Assembly: GCF_000337475.1 (NCBI RefSeq)
Contig: NZ_AOIT01000016.1
Location: 1-64,000 of the forward strand
Source of the DNA: Natrinema limicola JCM 13563
GTDB lineage: Archaea > Halobacteriota > Halobacteria > Halobacteriales > Natrialbaceae
DNA: 64,000 nucleotides
Direction of reading: 5' to 3'
The notes under the pieces were generated by a model. The model did not search any database, had not been told where the DNA came from, and saw nothing but the letters and a program-made list of their open reading frames with translations. The stretch's first letter is position 1. Each line of letters starts with the position of its first letter. A program made the translations under genes and the position numbers. Below, piece by piece: positions 1 through 7,749 of the stretch.

Positions 1-10
1 GCGCCATCAG

Positions 11-29
11 AGATGTGTATAAGAGACAG
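11..29 (+). other. Nextera/Tn5 mosaic-end adapter (library artefact)
   Basis: The 19 bases agatgtgtataagagacag are exactly the Tn5 mosaic end used in Nextera libraries. They sit at the extreme left edge, and the first plausible genomic base is about position 30. Translation through the adapter gives the spurious peptide MCIRDR. The eight or so bases before it are probably also non-genomic. Confidence 0.97.
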
Positions 30-30
30 G

Positions 31-387
31 TCGACGATCAGCCACGACGGCACTGGGATCTTCGCGGGACTTCCGTCGACGTTCCAGGTCGGGCGCTATC
101 ACTCACTTGCGGTCGAGCGCGATGAGTTACCGGCCTCGCTCGAGGAAACTGCCCAGACGGCAGACGAGCGTGGTGTTCTGATGGCAGTGCGCCACCGCGA
201 AAAGCCCCATATCGGGGTGCAATTTCATCCAGAGAGTATCCTCACGCGGGCACAGCCGGATACGGTGACCGGGACGGACGACGGCACCGGCGAAGAGATT
301 TCGCTCGCACTCGGCAAGCAGCTGATCGAAAACTTCTGTCGGTTCGCCGCAACGGCCGACCGGAACGCGGAGGCCCACGATGGCTGA
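31..387 (+). CDS. pabA: PabA/TrpG-type glutamine amidotransferase, C-terminal fragment
   Basis: This is the C-terminal part of a class I glutamine amidotransferase that supplies ammonia for aminodeoxychorismate (or anthranilate) synthesis. Visible landmarks are GRYHSL and the catalytic His-Glu segment GVQFHPESIL near the middle, followed by a C-terminal helix. The N-terminal half with the nucleophilic Cys is missing because the contig starts here; residues upstream of STISHDG are adapter translation. The stop overlaps the next start by 8 bases (ATGGCTGA), so it is translationally coupled to the class IV aminotransferase. That partnership favours PabA of folate-type synthesis over TrpG. Confidence 0.85.
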   Translation, partial: STISHDGTGIFAGLPSTFQVGRYHSLAVERDELPASLEETAQTADERGVLMAVRHREKPHIGVQFHPESILTRAQPDTVTGTDDGTGEEISLALGKQLIENFCRFAATADRNAEAHDG

Positions 388-1252
388 GCAACTGTACTAC
401 CACGTCGACGGCGACCTCGTCCCAGCCAGTGAGGCAACCGTCAGCGTCGACGATCGGGGGTTTCGCTACGGCGACGCCGCCTTCGAGACGCTACGGGCCT
501 ACGGCGGGACGATCTTCGCGTGGGACGCCCACTGTGAGCGTCTCGAGCGAACCTGCGAGGCCCTCTCGCTCGAGCACGGGCTGACGGCGGCCGACCTCCG
601 GGGCCGAATCGACGAGACGCTCGTGGCGAACGATCTCGCGGACGCCTACGTCCGGCTCTCGATCACACGTGGCGTCCAGCCGGGGAAACTCACGCCCCAG
701 CCCGACGTCGACCCGACGGTCGTCGTCTACACCAACCCGCTGCCCCGCGGCGGGCTCGCGGGCGAGTCCGTCTGGGACGACCCGGCAACAGTCGAGACGG
801 TCACAACTCGTCGCGTCCCTGACGAGGCGATTCCGGCCGTAGCCAAGACCCACAACTACCTGAACGGGATCCTCGCGCGCGCGGAACTCAGTGCTGGCGC
901 GGACGAAGCGCTCATGTGCGACCTCGAGGGCTACATCGCGGAAGGGGCAACGAGCAACCTCTGGTTTGTTCGCGATGGCGAACTCTACACGCCGACGATC
1001 GACGGGCCGGTGCTGCCGGGGATCACCCGAAAAATCGTACTCGCGCTCGCTCGGGACGCTGGCATCGCAGTCCACGAGGGGTCGTACGAGCCAGCCGACG
1101 TTCACGGCGCTGCCGAGGCGTTTCTGACCAATCGGACCTGGGAGCTGCGCCCGATCGCGACGCTTGACGGCCATGCGATCGGTGGCGGTCCAGTCACGGA
1201 ACGGCTCTCACGGCGCTACGACGAGCGGGTCGAACGGACGTGTTACCAGTAG
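380..1252 (+). CDS. pabC: class IV aminotransferase, probable aminodeoxychorismate lyase
   Basis: This is a PLP fold-type IV enzyme of 290 residues, the normal length for PabC/branched-chain aminotransferases. The N-terminus VDDRGFRYGDAAFETLRA and the PLP-lysine segment AVAKTHNYLNGILAR (about residues 155-170) are characteristic, as is EGATSNLWFV about 30 residues later. The start overlaps the end of the amidotransferase gene, so the pair reads as a pabA-pabC unit converting chorismate and glutamine toward 4-aminobenzoate. A D-amino-acid or branched-chain aminotransferase role cannot be excluded from sequence, but the context makes aminodeoxychorismate lyase most likely. Confidence 0.85.
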   Translation: MAEQLYYHVDGDLVPASEATVSVDDRGFRYGDAAFETLRAYGGTIFAWDAHCERLERTCEALSLEHGLTAADLRGRIDETLVANDLADAYVRLSITRGVQPGKLTPQPDVDPTVVVYTNPLPRGGLAGESVWDDPATVETVTTRRVPDEAIPAVAKTHNYLNGILARAELSAGADEALMCDLEGYIAEGATSNLWFVRDGELYTPTIDGPVLPGITRKIVLALARDAGIAVHEGSYEPADVHGAAEAFLTNRTWELRPIATLDGHAIGGGPVTERLSRRYDERVERTCYQ

Positions 1253-1286
1253 TCGAGTCCACCAGTCCGTGCTCCGGGGGAGTGGC

Positions 1287-1371
1287 TCATACGGTCTGCT
1301 GTAACGGTGTACCGGTGCAACGGCAGGACGGTCGCGGTTGCACCGGCACTGATTTACAGGAGTCCGTATCA
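1287..1371. repeat. dispersed nested palindrome, copy R1
   Basis: An 85-bp element with outer arms tcatacggtctgctgt and acaggagtccgtatca. An inner hairpin pairs ccggtgcaac with gttgcaccgg. It lies between convergent genes (pabC and the reductase). Its final TCA is the reverse complement of the TGA stop of the minus-strand gene at 1369-2475. Confidence 0.9.
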
Positions 1372-2475
1372 CGTTGGCGTGACCGGCACTCGTGTCGACT
1401 CGTTCGATTCATCAGGTGTCTTGACGAGCTCCCGCTTTGTCTCTGCCAACTCGAGGACGAACTCGCTGCCGAACGCGCTCGCGGGCGTCTGGAATCCGTC
1501 CGGAACACGGGCGCTGTCCTCGAGCACCCGTTGGGCGGCTACCACCGCCGCTTCGGCGGTCAGCGCGTAGGGGTTGGGCGTCCGCAGTCGGGCCCGCGCC
1601 TGCTGGCCGGTGGCGTCGTCGACGACCTCGCCCCAGACGACCGCGCTGCCGGTCGCCAGCTGTGAGCCGTCCGGACCATCGAGACGGGCGTCGATGACCC
1701 GCTTCAGCAGGCGCTCGACCGGCCTGCGCTCGAGCAGCCACCCCAGCGAATCGACGGCCGCCAGTCCGCTCGCCGCCCACGGCGGCGCGGCGGCGTAGAC
1801 TTCGATCGATTCGATGCCGGTGCTGTGAGCGGCGGTGACGACGTCGCCCCACGGGATCGTGACGGCGTGTTCGGGGCCGTCGCCGAAGTCGATCTCGCGT
1901 GTTCGGTAGCCGGTCGGCACCTGAATGAGTCGCCCGTTTCGGCGGACGACGCCGCCACTGCCGAGGTGTTCGACGAGCGTTCGGGCGGTGCCCCGCGAGA
2001 GCCCGCCGCCACCTTTGATCCCGAGTCGCAACTGGTCGGCAGTGGGGAGTTGGTCGGCAAGGAAAGCCGCCAGACAGTCCGACGGCACGACATCGAAGCC
2101 GACGCCGGGCAGGAGCGTAACTCCCGCTTCGTGGGCCGCGTCATCGCGCTGGCGGAGACGCTCGAAGACCGGGAACTCGCCGGTGATGTCCAGATAGTCC
2201 GTGCCCGTCTCGAGACAGGCCACGACCAACGGCTCGGCGGTGTCGACGAACGGCCCTGCACAGTTCACCACGGCATCGAAGCGCTCGAGGTGGGACGCGA
2301 GGTCTTCTGACTCGAGATCGATGACGCGACCGTCGACGCCGAGGGCGTCGGCTTGGCGTGTGACCGCGTGACCGTCCCGGCCAGCGACGACGGGTGATCC
2401 CCCTCGTGCGACGGCCTCGCGGGCGATCAGCCGACCCGTGTAACCGTAGGAGCCGTAGATGAGAAGGGAGTCCAT
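1369..2475 (-). CDS. saccharopine dehydrogenase family / trans-acting enoyl reductase-like protein
   Basis: A 368-residue NAD(P)-binding protein. The N-terminal Rossmann motif GSYGYTGRLIA (residues 8-18) and the following GRDG and DAVVNCAGPF segments are typical of saccharopine-dehydrogenase-like reductases, a family that includes enoyl reductases modifying lipids. GVGFDVVPSDCLA near residue 125 is also characteristic. In haloarchaea such proteins are usually annotated as saccharopine dehydrogenases, although a lysine-degradation role is doubtful. The substrate is unknown; lipid-chain reduction is an inference. The gene is monocistronic and convergent with pabC, and its stop codon lies inside repeat R1. 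Confidence 0.8.
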   Translation of the reverse strand: MDSLLIYGSYGYTGRLIAREAVARGGSPVVAGRDGHAVTRQADALGVDGRVIDLESEDLASHLERFDAVVNCAGPFVDTAEPLVVACLETGTDYLDITGEFPVFERLRQRDDAAHEAGVTLLPGVGFDVVPSDCLAAFLADQLPTADQLRLGIKGGGGLSRGTARTLVEHLGSGGVVRRNGRLIQVPTGYRTREIDFGDGPEHAVTIPWGDVVTAAHSTGIESIEVYAAAPPWAASGLAAVDSLGWLLERRPVERLLKRVIDARLDGPDGSQLATGSAVVWGEVVDDATGQQARARLRTPNPYALTAEAAVVAAQRVLEDSARVPDGFQTPASAFGSEFVLELAETKRELVKTPDESNESTRVPVTPT

Positions 2476-2572
2476 AGGTCGCGTTCGTCGGAGAGCGATT
2501 TAAAGTTCCGTCAGACGCGTGTTCACCCGATGGCATAACGTTCAGGACCGCTGACTTCCAACGGATGCGGTG

Positions 2573-3022
2573 ATGGACGCTGAACGGATCACGGCGCTGT
2601 CGGATGTGCCCACCGATTCGACGGTTTGTTTCCGCGTGACCGACGACTCGGACGAGACACAGGAGGCGATTCTCGTCAGGACCGCGCCGGTCGCGACCGA
2701 CGGCGGCGACCCGGTCTCTGAAGACGGTGTTTCCTGCTGGTTGAACTACTGTCAGCATTTCACACACATCAAACTCGACAAGGGGTCAGGCGCGCCGATG
2801 CGAGATGGGGAAGTCGTCTGTGCAAATCACGGCGCGTACTTCGCGGCCGACTCCGGTCGCTGTACGTTCGGTCCCTGTGAGGGTGCCTATCTCACCGACC
2901 TCGAGGTGACCGTCGAGGATGGCGACGTCTATCTGACTGACGACGACTACGCGTTCGTCGGGCTCGGCCCGGTCGAGACTGACGACTGTGATCGCGCCTC
3001 GAGTTCGAACGTCGAGTTCTAG
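2573..3022 (+). CDS. Rieske [2Fe-2S] domain protein
   Basis: About 149 residues. The two cluster-binding motifs are visible as YCQH (C-x-H) and CANH (C-x2-H), about 25 residues apart, followed by GAYF and a CxxGPC segment (CTFGPCEGAYL). This fits a soluble Rieske ferredoxin domain: there is no membrane anchor or catalytic domain, so it probably transfers electrons to a partner not seen here. A GTG at 2570 directly precedes the ATG; the ATG at 2573 is chosen. The stop overlaps the stop of the convergent regulator by the palindrome CTAG. Confidence 0.85.
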   Translation: MDAERITALSDVPTDSTVCFRVTDDSDETQEAILVRTAPVATDGGDPVSEDGVSCWLNYCQHFTHIKLDKGSGAPMRDGEVVCANHGAYFAADSGRCTFGPCEGAYLTDLEVTVEDGDVYLTDDDYAFVGLGPVETDDCDRASSSNVEF

Positions 3023-3387
3023 ATGGTGGCTGGCGCGACCAGGTCACGCTCCTGATCGTACTCGAGCAGGCCGGCGTCGACCAGCCGCGGCAGATGGTCG
3101 TGGTAGAGTGACAGATAGACTTCTTTGACGCGTTCGGCCGAGATGTTTCGCACGGTGTGGCCCGTTTCGCGGGCCGCGACTTCCTCGGCTGCGTCCGGCA
3201 GCGTCACCTCCTCGCCGTAGCTGCGCATCACCGACAGCAGCAGTCGGCGACGCTGGTCGGCAAGCAGGGAGAACACGTCGTCGAGCGTTTTGGCCGCCGG
3301 ATCCGGCCTGTCGGCCTCATCGAGCCAGTCGAGTACCGTCCGTACGATCTCGACGCAGTCACGCTCCGAATGCGATCTGGAAGTCAT
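3019..3387 (-). CDS. winged-helix regulator of the DUF7344 type
   Basis: A small haloarchaeal DNA-binding-like protein of about 122 residues. The segment LDDVFSLLADQRRRLLLSVMR opens the winged helix, followed by the recognition region and YHDHLPRLVDAGLLEYD, the typical end of the DUF7344/ArsR-like fold. The frame stays open to 3528, but a TATA-like sequence around 3498-3508 (minus strand) would place the transcript start inside that extension, so the ATG at 3387 is preferred. It is convergent with the Rieske gene with a 4-base overlap. Its target is unknown. Confidence 0.75.
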   Translation of the reverse strand: MTSRSHSERDCVEIVRTVLDWLDEADRPDPAAKTLDDVFSLLADQRRRLLLSVMRSYGEEVTLPDAAEEVAARETGHTVRNISAERVKEVYLSLYHDHLPRLVDAGLLEYDQERDLVAPATI

Positions 3388-3571
3388 GTGTGGTCCGTCG
3401 TTCTCGAGCAGGTGCGACTGAACCGAGCCGAACGCCGCTTCGACGGGCCGTGACGCCGCCACTCGCTCGAGAGTTCGTATCGGGTTCTCGCCTGCACCAC
3501 AAATATTAGTATCGGATCCAGTTGACAACCCCCATGGGAGAGTGACAGTTGATCGTCGATGAACGTCTGGT

Positions 3572-3657
3572 TCATACGGTCTGCTGTAACGATATACTGG
3601 TGCAACCGCAGGACGAGTCGCGGGTGCATCGGAACTGACTGACAGCAGACCGTATCA
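3572..3657. repeat. dispersed nested palindrome, copy R2
   Basis: An 86-bp element: left arm tcatacggtctgctgt, right arm acagcagaccgtatca, a perfect 16-bp terminal inverted repeat. The inner arms (tggtgcaacc and gggtgcatcgg) pair imperfectly. It lies just beyond the stop codon (3659-3661) of the small zinc-ribbon regulator. Confidence 0.92.
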
Positions 3658-3658
3658 G

Positions 3659-3949
3659 TCACTCGATCGTGAACGTCGGCTCGTCGATGGACTCGCTTTT
3701 GCACTCGGGACACCGCGAGGGGAGGTTCAGCAGGTCGTCGTAGTCGTCGAACCCGCAGTCTCGACACGTCGGCGGTGCGACGAGCAGTTGCTCGTCAGTG
3801 CCGTCGACCGACCGGGAGACGTGTTCGACGTGGCGGACGACCGCGTGTGGCGTCAGATCGAGCTGGGTGGCCAGCTCGCTCGGCGTCGCCGGCTCGGCAC
3901 GGAGTGCATCGGCGAGTTTCTGTCGCGTCGTTTCGTCGGCCTCGCGCAT
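3659..3949 (-). CDS. HTH plus zinc-ribbon regulator
   Basis: A 96-residue protein with an N-terminal helix-turn-helix (TTRQKLADALRAEPATPSEL, then ATQLDLTPHAVVRHVEHVSRS) and a C-terminal zinc ribbon with CRDCG and CPEC motifs. This two-domain layout is common among haloarchaeal transcription regulators of unknown target. A TATA-like box (TATAAAAAC on the minus strand, about 3972-3980) lies about 27 nt from the ATG, supporting this start and a leaderless transcript. It is divergent from the sugar nucleotidyltransferase gene. Confidence 0.8.
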   Translation of the reverse strand: MREADETTRQKLADALRAEPATPSELATQLDLTPHAVVRHVEHVSRSVDGTDEQLLVAPPTCRDCGFDDYDDLLNLPSRCPECKSESIDEPTFTIE

Positions 3950-4122
3950 ACGTCCCCTACAGGCGGTGTGTGTTTTTATACTGTCGGACAGCAGTCACGG
4001 CGCAGGTCGTTCGTCTCTGTCGTCGATACCAGTTTTCCTCCTGCTGTGGGGTTTCGGGCGTGTCAGACCCTCTCACTCGAGAAAGGACAAGTGACTTGGA
4101 CCCCGCAGGTGAACACCGGCGT

Positions 4123-5094
4123 ATGAAGGCAGTCGTCCTTGCAGGCGGGTACGCGACGCGAATGTGGCCGATTACCAAGCACCGGCCCAAGATGTTCCTC
4201 CCGATCGGCGAGTCGACCGTCATCGACCGCATCTTTGCAGAGCTCGAGGCCGACGAGCGCATCGACGAGGTCTACGTCAGCACCAACGAGCGGTTCGCGC
4301 CCGACTTCGAGGCCCACCTCGCAGATAGCGAGTTCGACAAACCTCGGCTCTCGGTCGAGGAGACGACCGAAGAAGACGACAAGTTCGGCGTCGTCGGCGC
4401 GCTCGCCCAGCTGATCGACCGCGAGAACGTCGACGACGATCTGCTGATCATCGCCGGCGACAACCTGATCAGTTTCGCCGTTTCGGACTTTCTCGATTAC
4501 TTCCAGTCTCACGACGCGCCCACGCTCGCCGCCTACGACGTCGGCTCCCGCGAGAAGGCAAAATCCTACGGCCTCGTGGAACTCGAGGGTGACCGCGTCG
4601 TCGACTTCCAGGAGAAACCCGACGACCCAAAGAGCACGCTCGTCTCGATCGCCTGCTATGCGTTCCCGCAGGAATCGCTTGATCTGTTGCCGACCTATCT
4701 CGAGGACGGCAACAACCCCGACGAGCCGGGCTGGTTCGTCCAGTGGCTCCAGAACCGCGAAGCGACCTACGCCTACACCTTCGAGGGGGCGTGGTTCGAC
4801 ATCGGCACCCCTGAGAGCTATCTCGATGCCGTCGCCTGGCATCTCGATGGTGACTCGCTGGTCGCCGACTCGGCGACGCTGGAAGACACCACGATCGGCG
4901 AGAACGTCCACGTCATGGAGGACGTCACGCTCGAGGGGACTGCTCTCGAGCACACCGTCATCTTCCCGGACGCGACGGTTCGCAACGGCGATATCCGCCG
5001 CTCGATTATCGATGAGGGCACTCGGATCGAGGATCTCGACCTCGCCGGAGCACTCATCGGTGCCCACACGACGATCACGAACGGGACGGAGTAG
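4123..5094 (+). CDS. sugar-phosphate nucleotidyltransferase with left-handed beta-helix tail
   Basis: A 323-residue enzyme of the glucose-1-phosphate thymidylyl/uridylyltransferase class. The nucleotide-binding signature LAGGYATRMWPIT...RPKMFLPIG opens the protein, with IIAGDNLI (metal-binding Asp) near residue 110 and the EKP sugar-binding motif near 165. The last 80 residues (DTTIGENVHVMEDVTL and similar) form hexapeptide-type beta-helix turns, as in dual-domain nucleotidyltransferases. It would activate a sugar for glycan or surface polysaccharide synthesis; which sugar and nucleotide are not evident. The frame is open upstream, but homologous sequence begins at MKAVVLAGG. Confidence 0.85.
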   Translation: MKAVVLAGGYATRMWPITKHRPKMFLPIGESTVIDRIFAELEADERIDEVYVSTNERFAPDFEAHLADSEFDKPRLSVEETTEEDDKFGVVGALAQLIDRENVDDDLLIIAGDNLISFAVSDFLDYFQSHDAPTLAAYDVGSREKAKSYGLVELEGDRVVDFQEKPDDPKSTLVSIACYAFPQESLDLLPTYLEDGNNPDEPGWFVQWLQNREATYAYTFEGAWFDIGTPESYLDAVAWHLDGDSLVADSATLEDTTIGENVHVMEDVTLEGTALEHTVIFPDATVRNGDIRRSIIDEGTRIEDLDLAGALIGAHTTITNGTE

Positions 5095-5136
5095 GGTCGA
5101 CGAACCGCGGGTCCATGCCGCCGTGTGCGCTCGCGA

Positions 5137-5486
5137 TTAGATCGCTGTTAGCTCCTGCACCCACTCGAGGCCGTTCTCTGCCTCTTGTCTGGTCTGCTCG
5201 AGGGGGTGATCTCGTCGGGCAGGCCGATCCGATCGGCCAGCGCCAGCAGCGTCTCGAGTTTCGTGAGGGCGAGACGTTCGATCCCCCGTCCCAGTTCCGT
5301 CTCGACGAGATTGCCCAGAATCGGATCCTGCAGGTCGCCGACGATTTCTTCGCGGTCAGTTTGCAGCCCCTCGAGCGTCGGGTTTTCGATCGGGGTGGGC
5401 TTGGCCTCGATCGTTCTCGTGCATGGGCGGACTGTCAGCAGGAACGCGCAAAGCGGTTGGCCGGTCACTCGAAACGTCATCCACAC
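5137..5486 (-). pseudogene. small hypothetical gene with a frameshift in a C-run
   Basis: I do not recognise the family. The minus-strand frame reads ...IERLALTKLETLLALADR then GLPDEITP. After five C's (5202-5206 on the plus strand as G's) it turns into basic nonsense. Adding one C restores PLEQTRQEAENGLEWVQ followed by ELTAI and a TAA at 5137-5139, with haloarchaeal codon use. This looks like a real protein of roughly 100 residues broken by a one-base deletion, or a homopolymer sequencing or assembly error. The N-terminus is uncertain: the first 35 codons look non-native, and an ATG near 5424 lies in another frame. It is convergent with the nucleotidyltransferase gene. Confidence 0.55.
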
Positions 5487-5613
5487 CGCTTGCAGTATCG
5501 TTTACAGCGCTGGCTCACGACACTGGACTTTAGCGGATGCCGATCGACGGGTGGCCTATGAGAGGAGGTTCCACTGATCTGAACCCACCGGTGATGGATA
5601 TCGGTGATCCGGC

Positions 5614-6975
5614 GTGATCGAGAATCGGGACGCCCTCACGTCGACCGCGGCCCGCGAGGTCGCTCTCGACTGTCTCGAGGCAGGCGTCGAGGCCGGCCAT
5701 CCGCGGACGGTCATCCGTGATGCCGTCACACTCGAGGACGAAACCCTCCGTGTCGCCGATACGACGTACGACCTCGAGGCGTACGACGACCTCGTCGTCC
5801 TCGGCGGCGGCAACGCTGCGGCCCACGTTGCCGCAGCGCTCGAGGGGATACTGGGCGATCGGATCGACGACGGCGTGGTCGTTACGGACGATCCAGTCGA
5901 CACGGAGCGCGTCGAGGTTCGCGAGGGCGATCATCCCGTGCCCAGCGAGCGCGGCGTCGCGGGGGCGCGTCACCTGCTCGAGGCGGCGGACGCGGCAACC
6001 GACGAGACACTCGTCGTGACTGCGATCACCGGCGGCGGCAGCGCGCTCATGCCCGCACCCGCCGGTGCAGTCTCGCTTACGGCCCTCCAGTCGACGACCG
6101 ACGCACTGCTCGCGAGCGGGGCCGACATCGGCGAGATCAACGCGGTCCGCAAGCACCTCTCGGCGCTAAAAGGTGGCCGGCTGGCCCGCCGCGTTGCCCC
6201 AGCGACGGTCGTCTCGTTACTTTTCAGCGATGTCGTCGGGAACGATCCAAGCGTCATCGCGAGCGGCCCTGTCGTGCCCGACGAGTCGACATTCGACGAC
6301 GCGCTTGCGGTCCTCGAGCGCTACGAAATCGACGCGCCCGAGACTGTTGTCGACCGCCTCGAGCGCGGTGTGGCCGGCGAGATCGCCGAGACGCCCGGCC
6401 CCGGTGACACTGCGTTCGAGCGCGTCTCGACGCACGTCGTCGCCGACGGGATGACCGTCCTCGAGGCAGCCCGCGAGACGGCAGCCGAGCGCGGCTACGA
6501 GCCGCTCGTCCTCTCCGCGCGGATTCGCGGGGAGGCCCGCGAAGCGGCCACAACTCACGTTGCGATCGCCGAAGAGGTCCGCGCTACGGGGAACCCCGTT
6601 TCACCGCCGGCTGTACTCCTCTCGGGTGGCGAAACGACGGTAACGATCCGCGGCGACGGGACGGGCGGCCCGAATCAGGAGTTCGCGACGAGCGCAGCGC
6701 TCGACCTGGCGGCTGGGCATGCAGACTGTGGTCGGGACGATGACCGCAACAAAATCACGGTTGCCGCGATCGACACCGATGGCATCGACGGCGTGACCGA
6801 CGCGGCCGGCGCGCTCGTCGACGGGACCACCGTCGAGGATCCCGAGAGCGCACGCGAGGCACTCGCCGAAAACGACGTCTCCCCGTTCCTCGAGGCGCGA
6901 CACGCGCTGATCCGGACGGGGCAGACGGGAACGAATCTAAACGACCTGCGGATACTGGTCGTCGAGCAGTCCTAG
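5614..6975 (+). CDS. glycerate 2-kinase (DUF4147/MOFRL family)
   Basis: A 453-residue protein with the expected two-domain layout. The N-terminal DUF4147 part contains VVLGGGNAAAHVAAAL and GDHPVPSERGVAGARHLLEAA, then ITGGGSALMPAPA. It also has INAVRKHLSALKGGRLA and the LLFSDVVGNDPSVIASGP segment. The C-terminal MOFRL part has LLSGGETTVTI, GGPNQEFATSAAL and IDTDGIDGVTDAAGALVD. It phosphorylates D-glycerate to 2-phosphoglycerate in glycerate or sugar-acid degradation. It starts with GTG. Confidence 0.92.
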   Translation: MIENRDALTSTAAREVALDCLEAGVEAGHPRTVIRDAVTLEDETLRVADTTYDLEAYDDLVVLGGGNAAAHVAAALEGILGDRIDDGVVVTDDPVDTERVEVREGDHPVPSERGVAGARHLLEAADAATDETLVVTAITGGGSALMPAPAGAVSLTALQSTTDALLASGADIGEINAVRKHLSALKGGRLARRVAPATVVSLLFSDVVGNDPSVIASGPVVPDESTFDDALAVLERYEIDAPETVVDRLERGVAGEIAETPGPGDTAFERVSTHVVADGMTVLEAARETAAERGYEPLVLSARIRGEAREAATTHVAIAEEVRATGNPVSPPAVLLSGGETTVTIRGDGTGGPNQEFATSAALDLAAGHADCGRDDDRNKITVAAIDTDGIDGVTDAAGALVDGTTVEDPESAREALAENDVSPFLEARHALIRTGQTGTNLNDLRILVVEQS

Positions 6976-7137
6976 CCCGCTGCGATCGCAAGGCTGTGAC
7001 TTATCAGTAGAGAGCAGTAAAATTTATTTATAATAAATACTAACTGAAACTAAACCGAGTAGTTTGGTCACTACACGTGCGAACTGACCGACTATGGGAG
7101 AAAATGACAGAAACCACATTCAGTTTGGGCCATTGGT

Positions 7138-7617
7138 TCAGCCGGCAGTTTCAACTGAATTTGCGAGCGATTCGCTACAACCTCGTTCGTCATCATCAGC
7201 ATCACGTGTTTCCCAAAAAGGTATCCCGTGCCCATCTGAATCAATCCGATACGCTATCTGGATAGCATACTCGCCCAACTCCTCCTCAGATTCGATTGTT
7301 ACCCACTCTGACCGTGTGTCCATCCGAAAATGGACACGGAATTGCCCCGTCTCATCGGGCCACTCCTGTGGAATCCATCGTTGCTGAATCCGGGCATCAC
7401 CATCTTCACGACCGTCAATAGTATAGGAATCAGAGAGGATTTCTTCATTCTTGTATTCGACACGCAGGTAAACGGTATGCAATTTGGTATCTAAATTAAT
7501 TAGTTCGAGACAGCTGAGACGAGGATGTCTGTCGGAAAAAACGGAGGCAGTACATCCAGAAAGCGTACCAGCGAGGAGAGGGAGAGTAGCTTGGAGGGTA
7601 GCGCGACGGGAGGGCAT
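7138..7617 (-). CDS. low-GC putative Tat lipoprotein, function unknown
   Basis: About 159 residues. MPSRRATLQATLPLLAGTLS followed by GCTA is a signal sequence with a twin-arginine pair and a lipobox-like LSGC. The rest is a soluble, beta-rich-looking domain (LHTVYLRVEYKNEEILSDSY...QWRWIP-type pattern) that I cannot assign. The frame is open to 7743, but a TATA-like TTATG about 27-33 nt upstream and the signal peptide support the ATG at 7617. Base composition is clearly more AT-rich than its neighbours, suggesting recent acquisition. No partner gene is apparent. Confidence 0.65.
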   Translation of the reverse strand: MPSRRATLQATLPLLAGTLSGCTASVFSDRHPRLSCLELINLDTKLHTVYLRVEYKNEEILSDSYTIDGREDGDARIQQRWIPQEWPDETGQFRVHFRMDTRSEWVTIESEEELGEYAIQIAYRIDSDGHGIPFWETRDADDDERGCSESLANSVETAG

Positions 7618-7749
7618 ATAGTTATATCCACAACACATTCGCATAAGGTTTCTGTGTGAGGAGTTGGAAGGGACGATGATTGTACGCCCTGTACTGAACG
7701 CGAATTTCACGAGCCACTCTGAATAACGAAACTGTATTACCAACTACTG

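Noticed and set aside
13-30. Start codon and N-terminus MCIRDRS of the first open frame
   Set aside because: Translation of Nextera adapter, not a real start.
7077-7265. Small plus-strand frame opposite the AT-rich lipoprotein
   Set aside because: No motif and covered by the better supported minus-strand gene with signal peptide.
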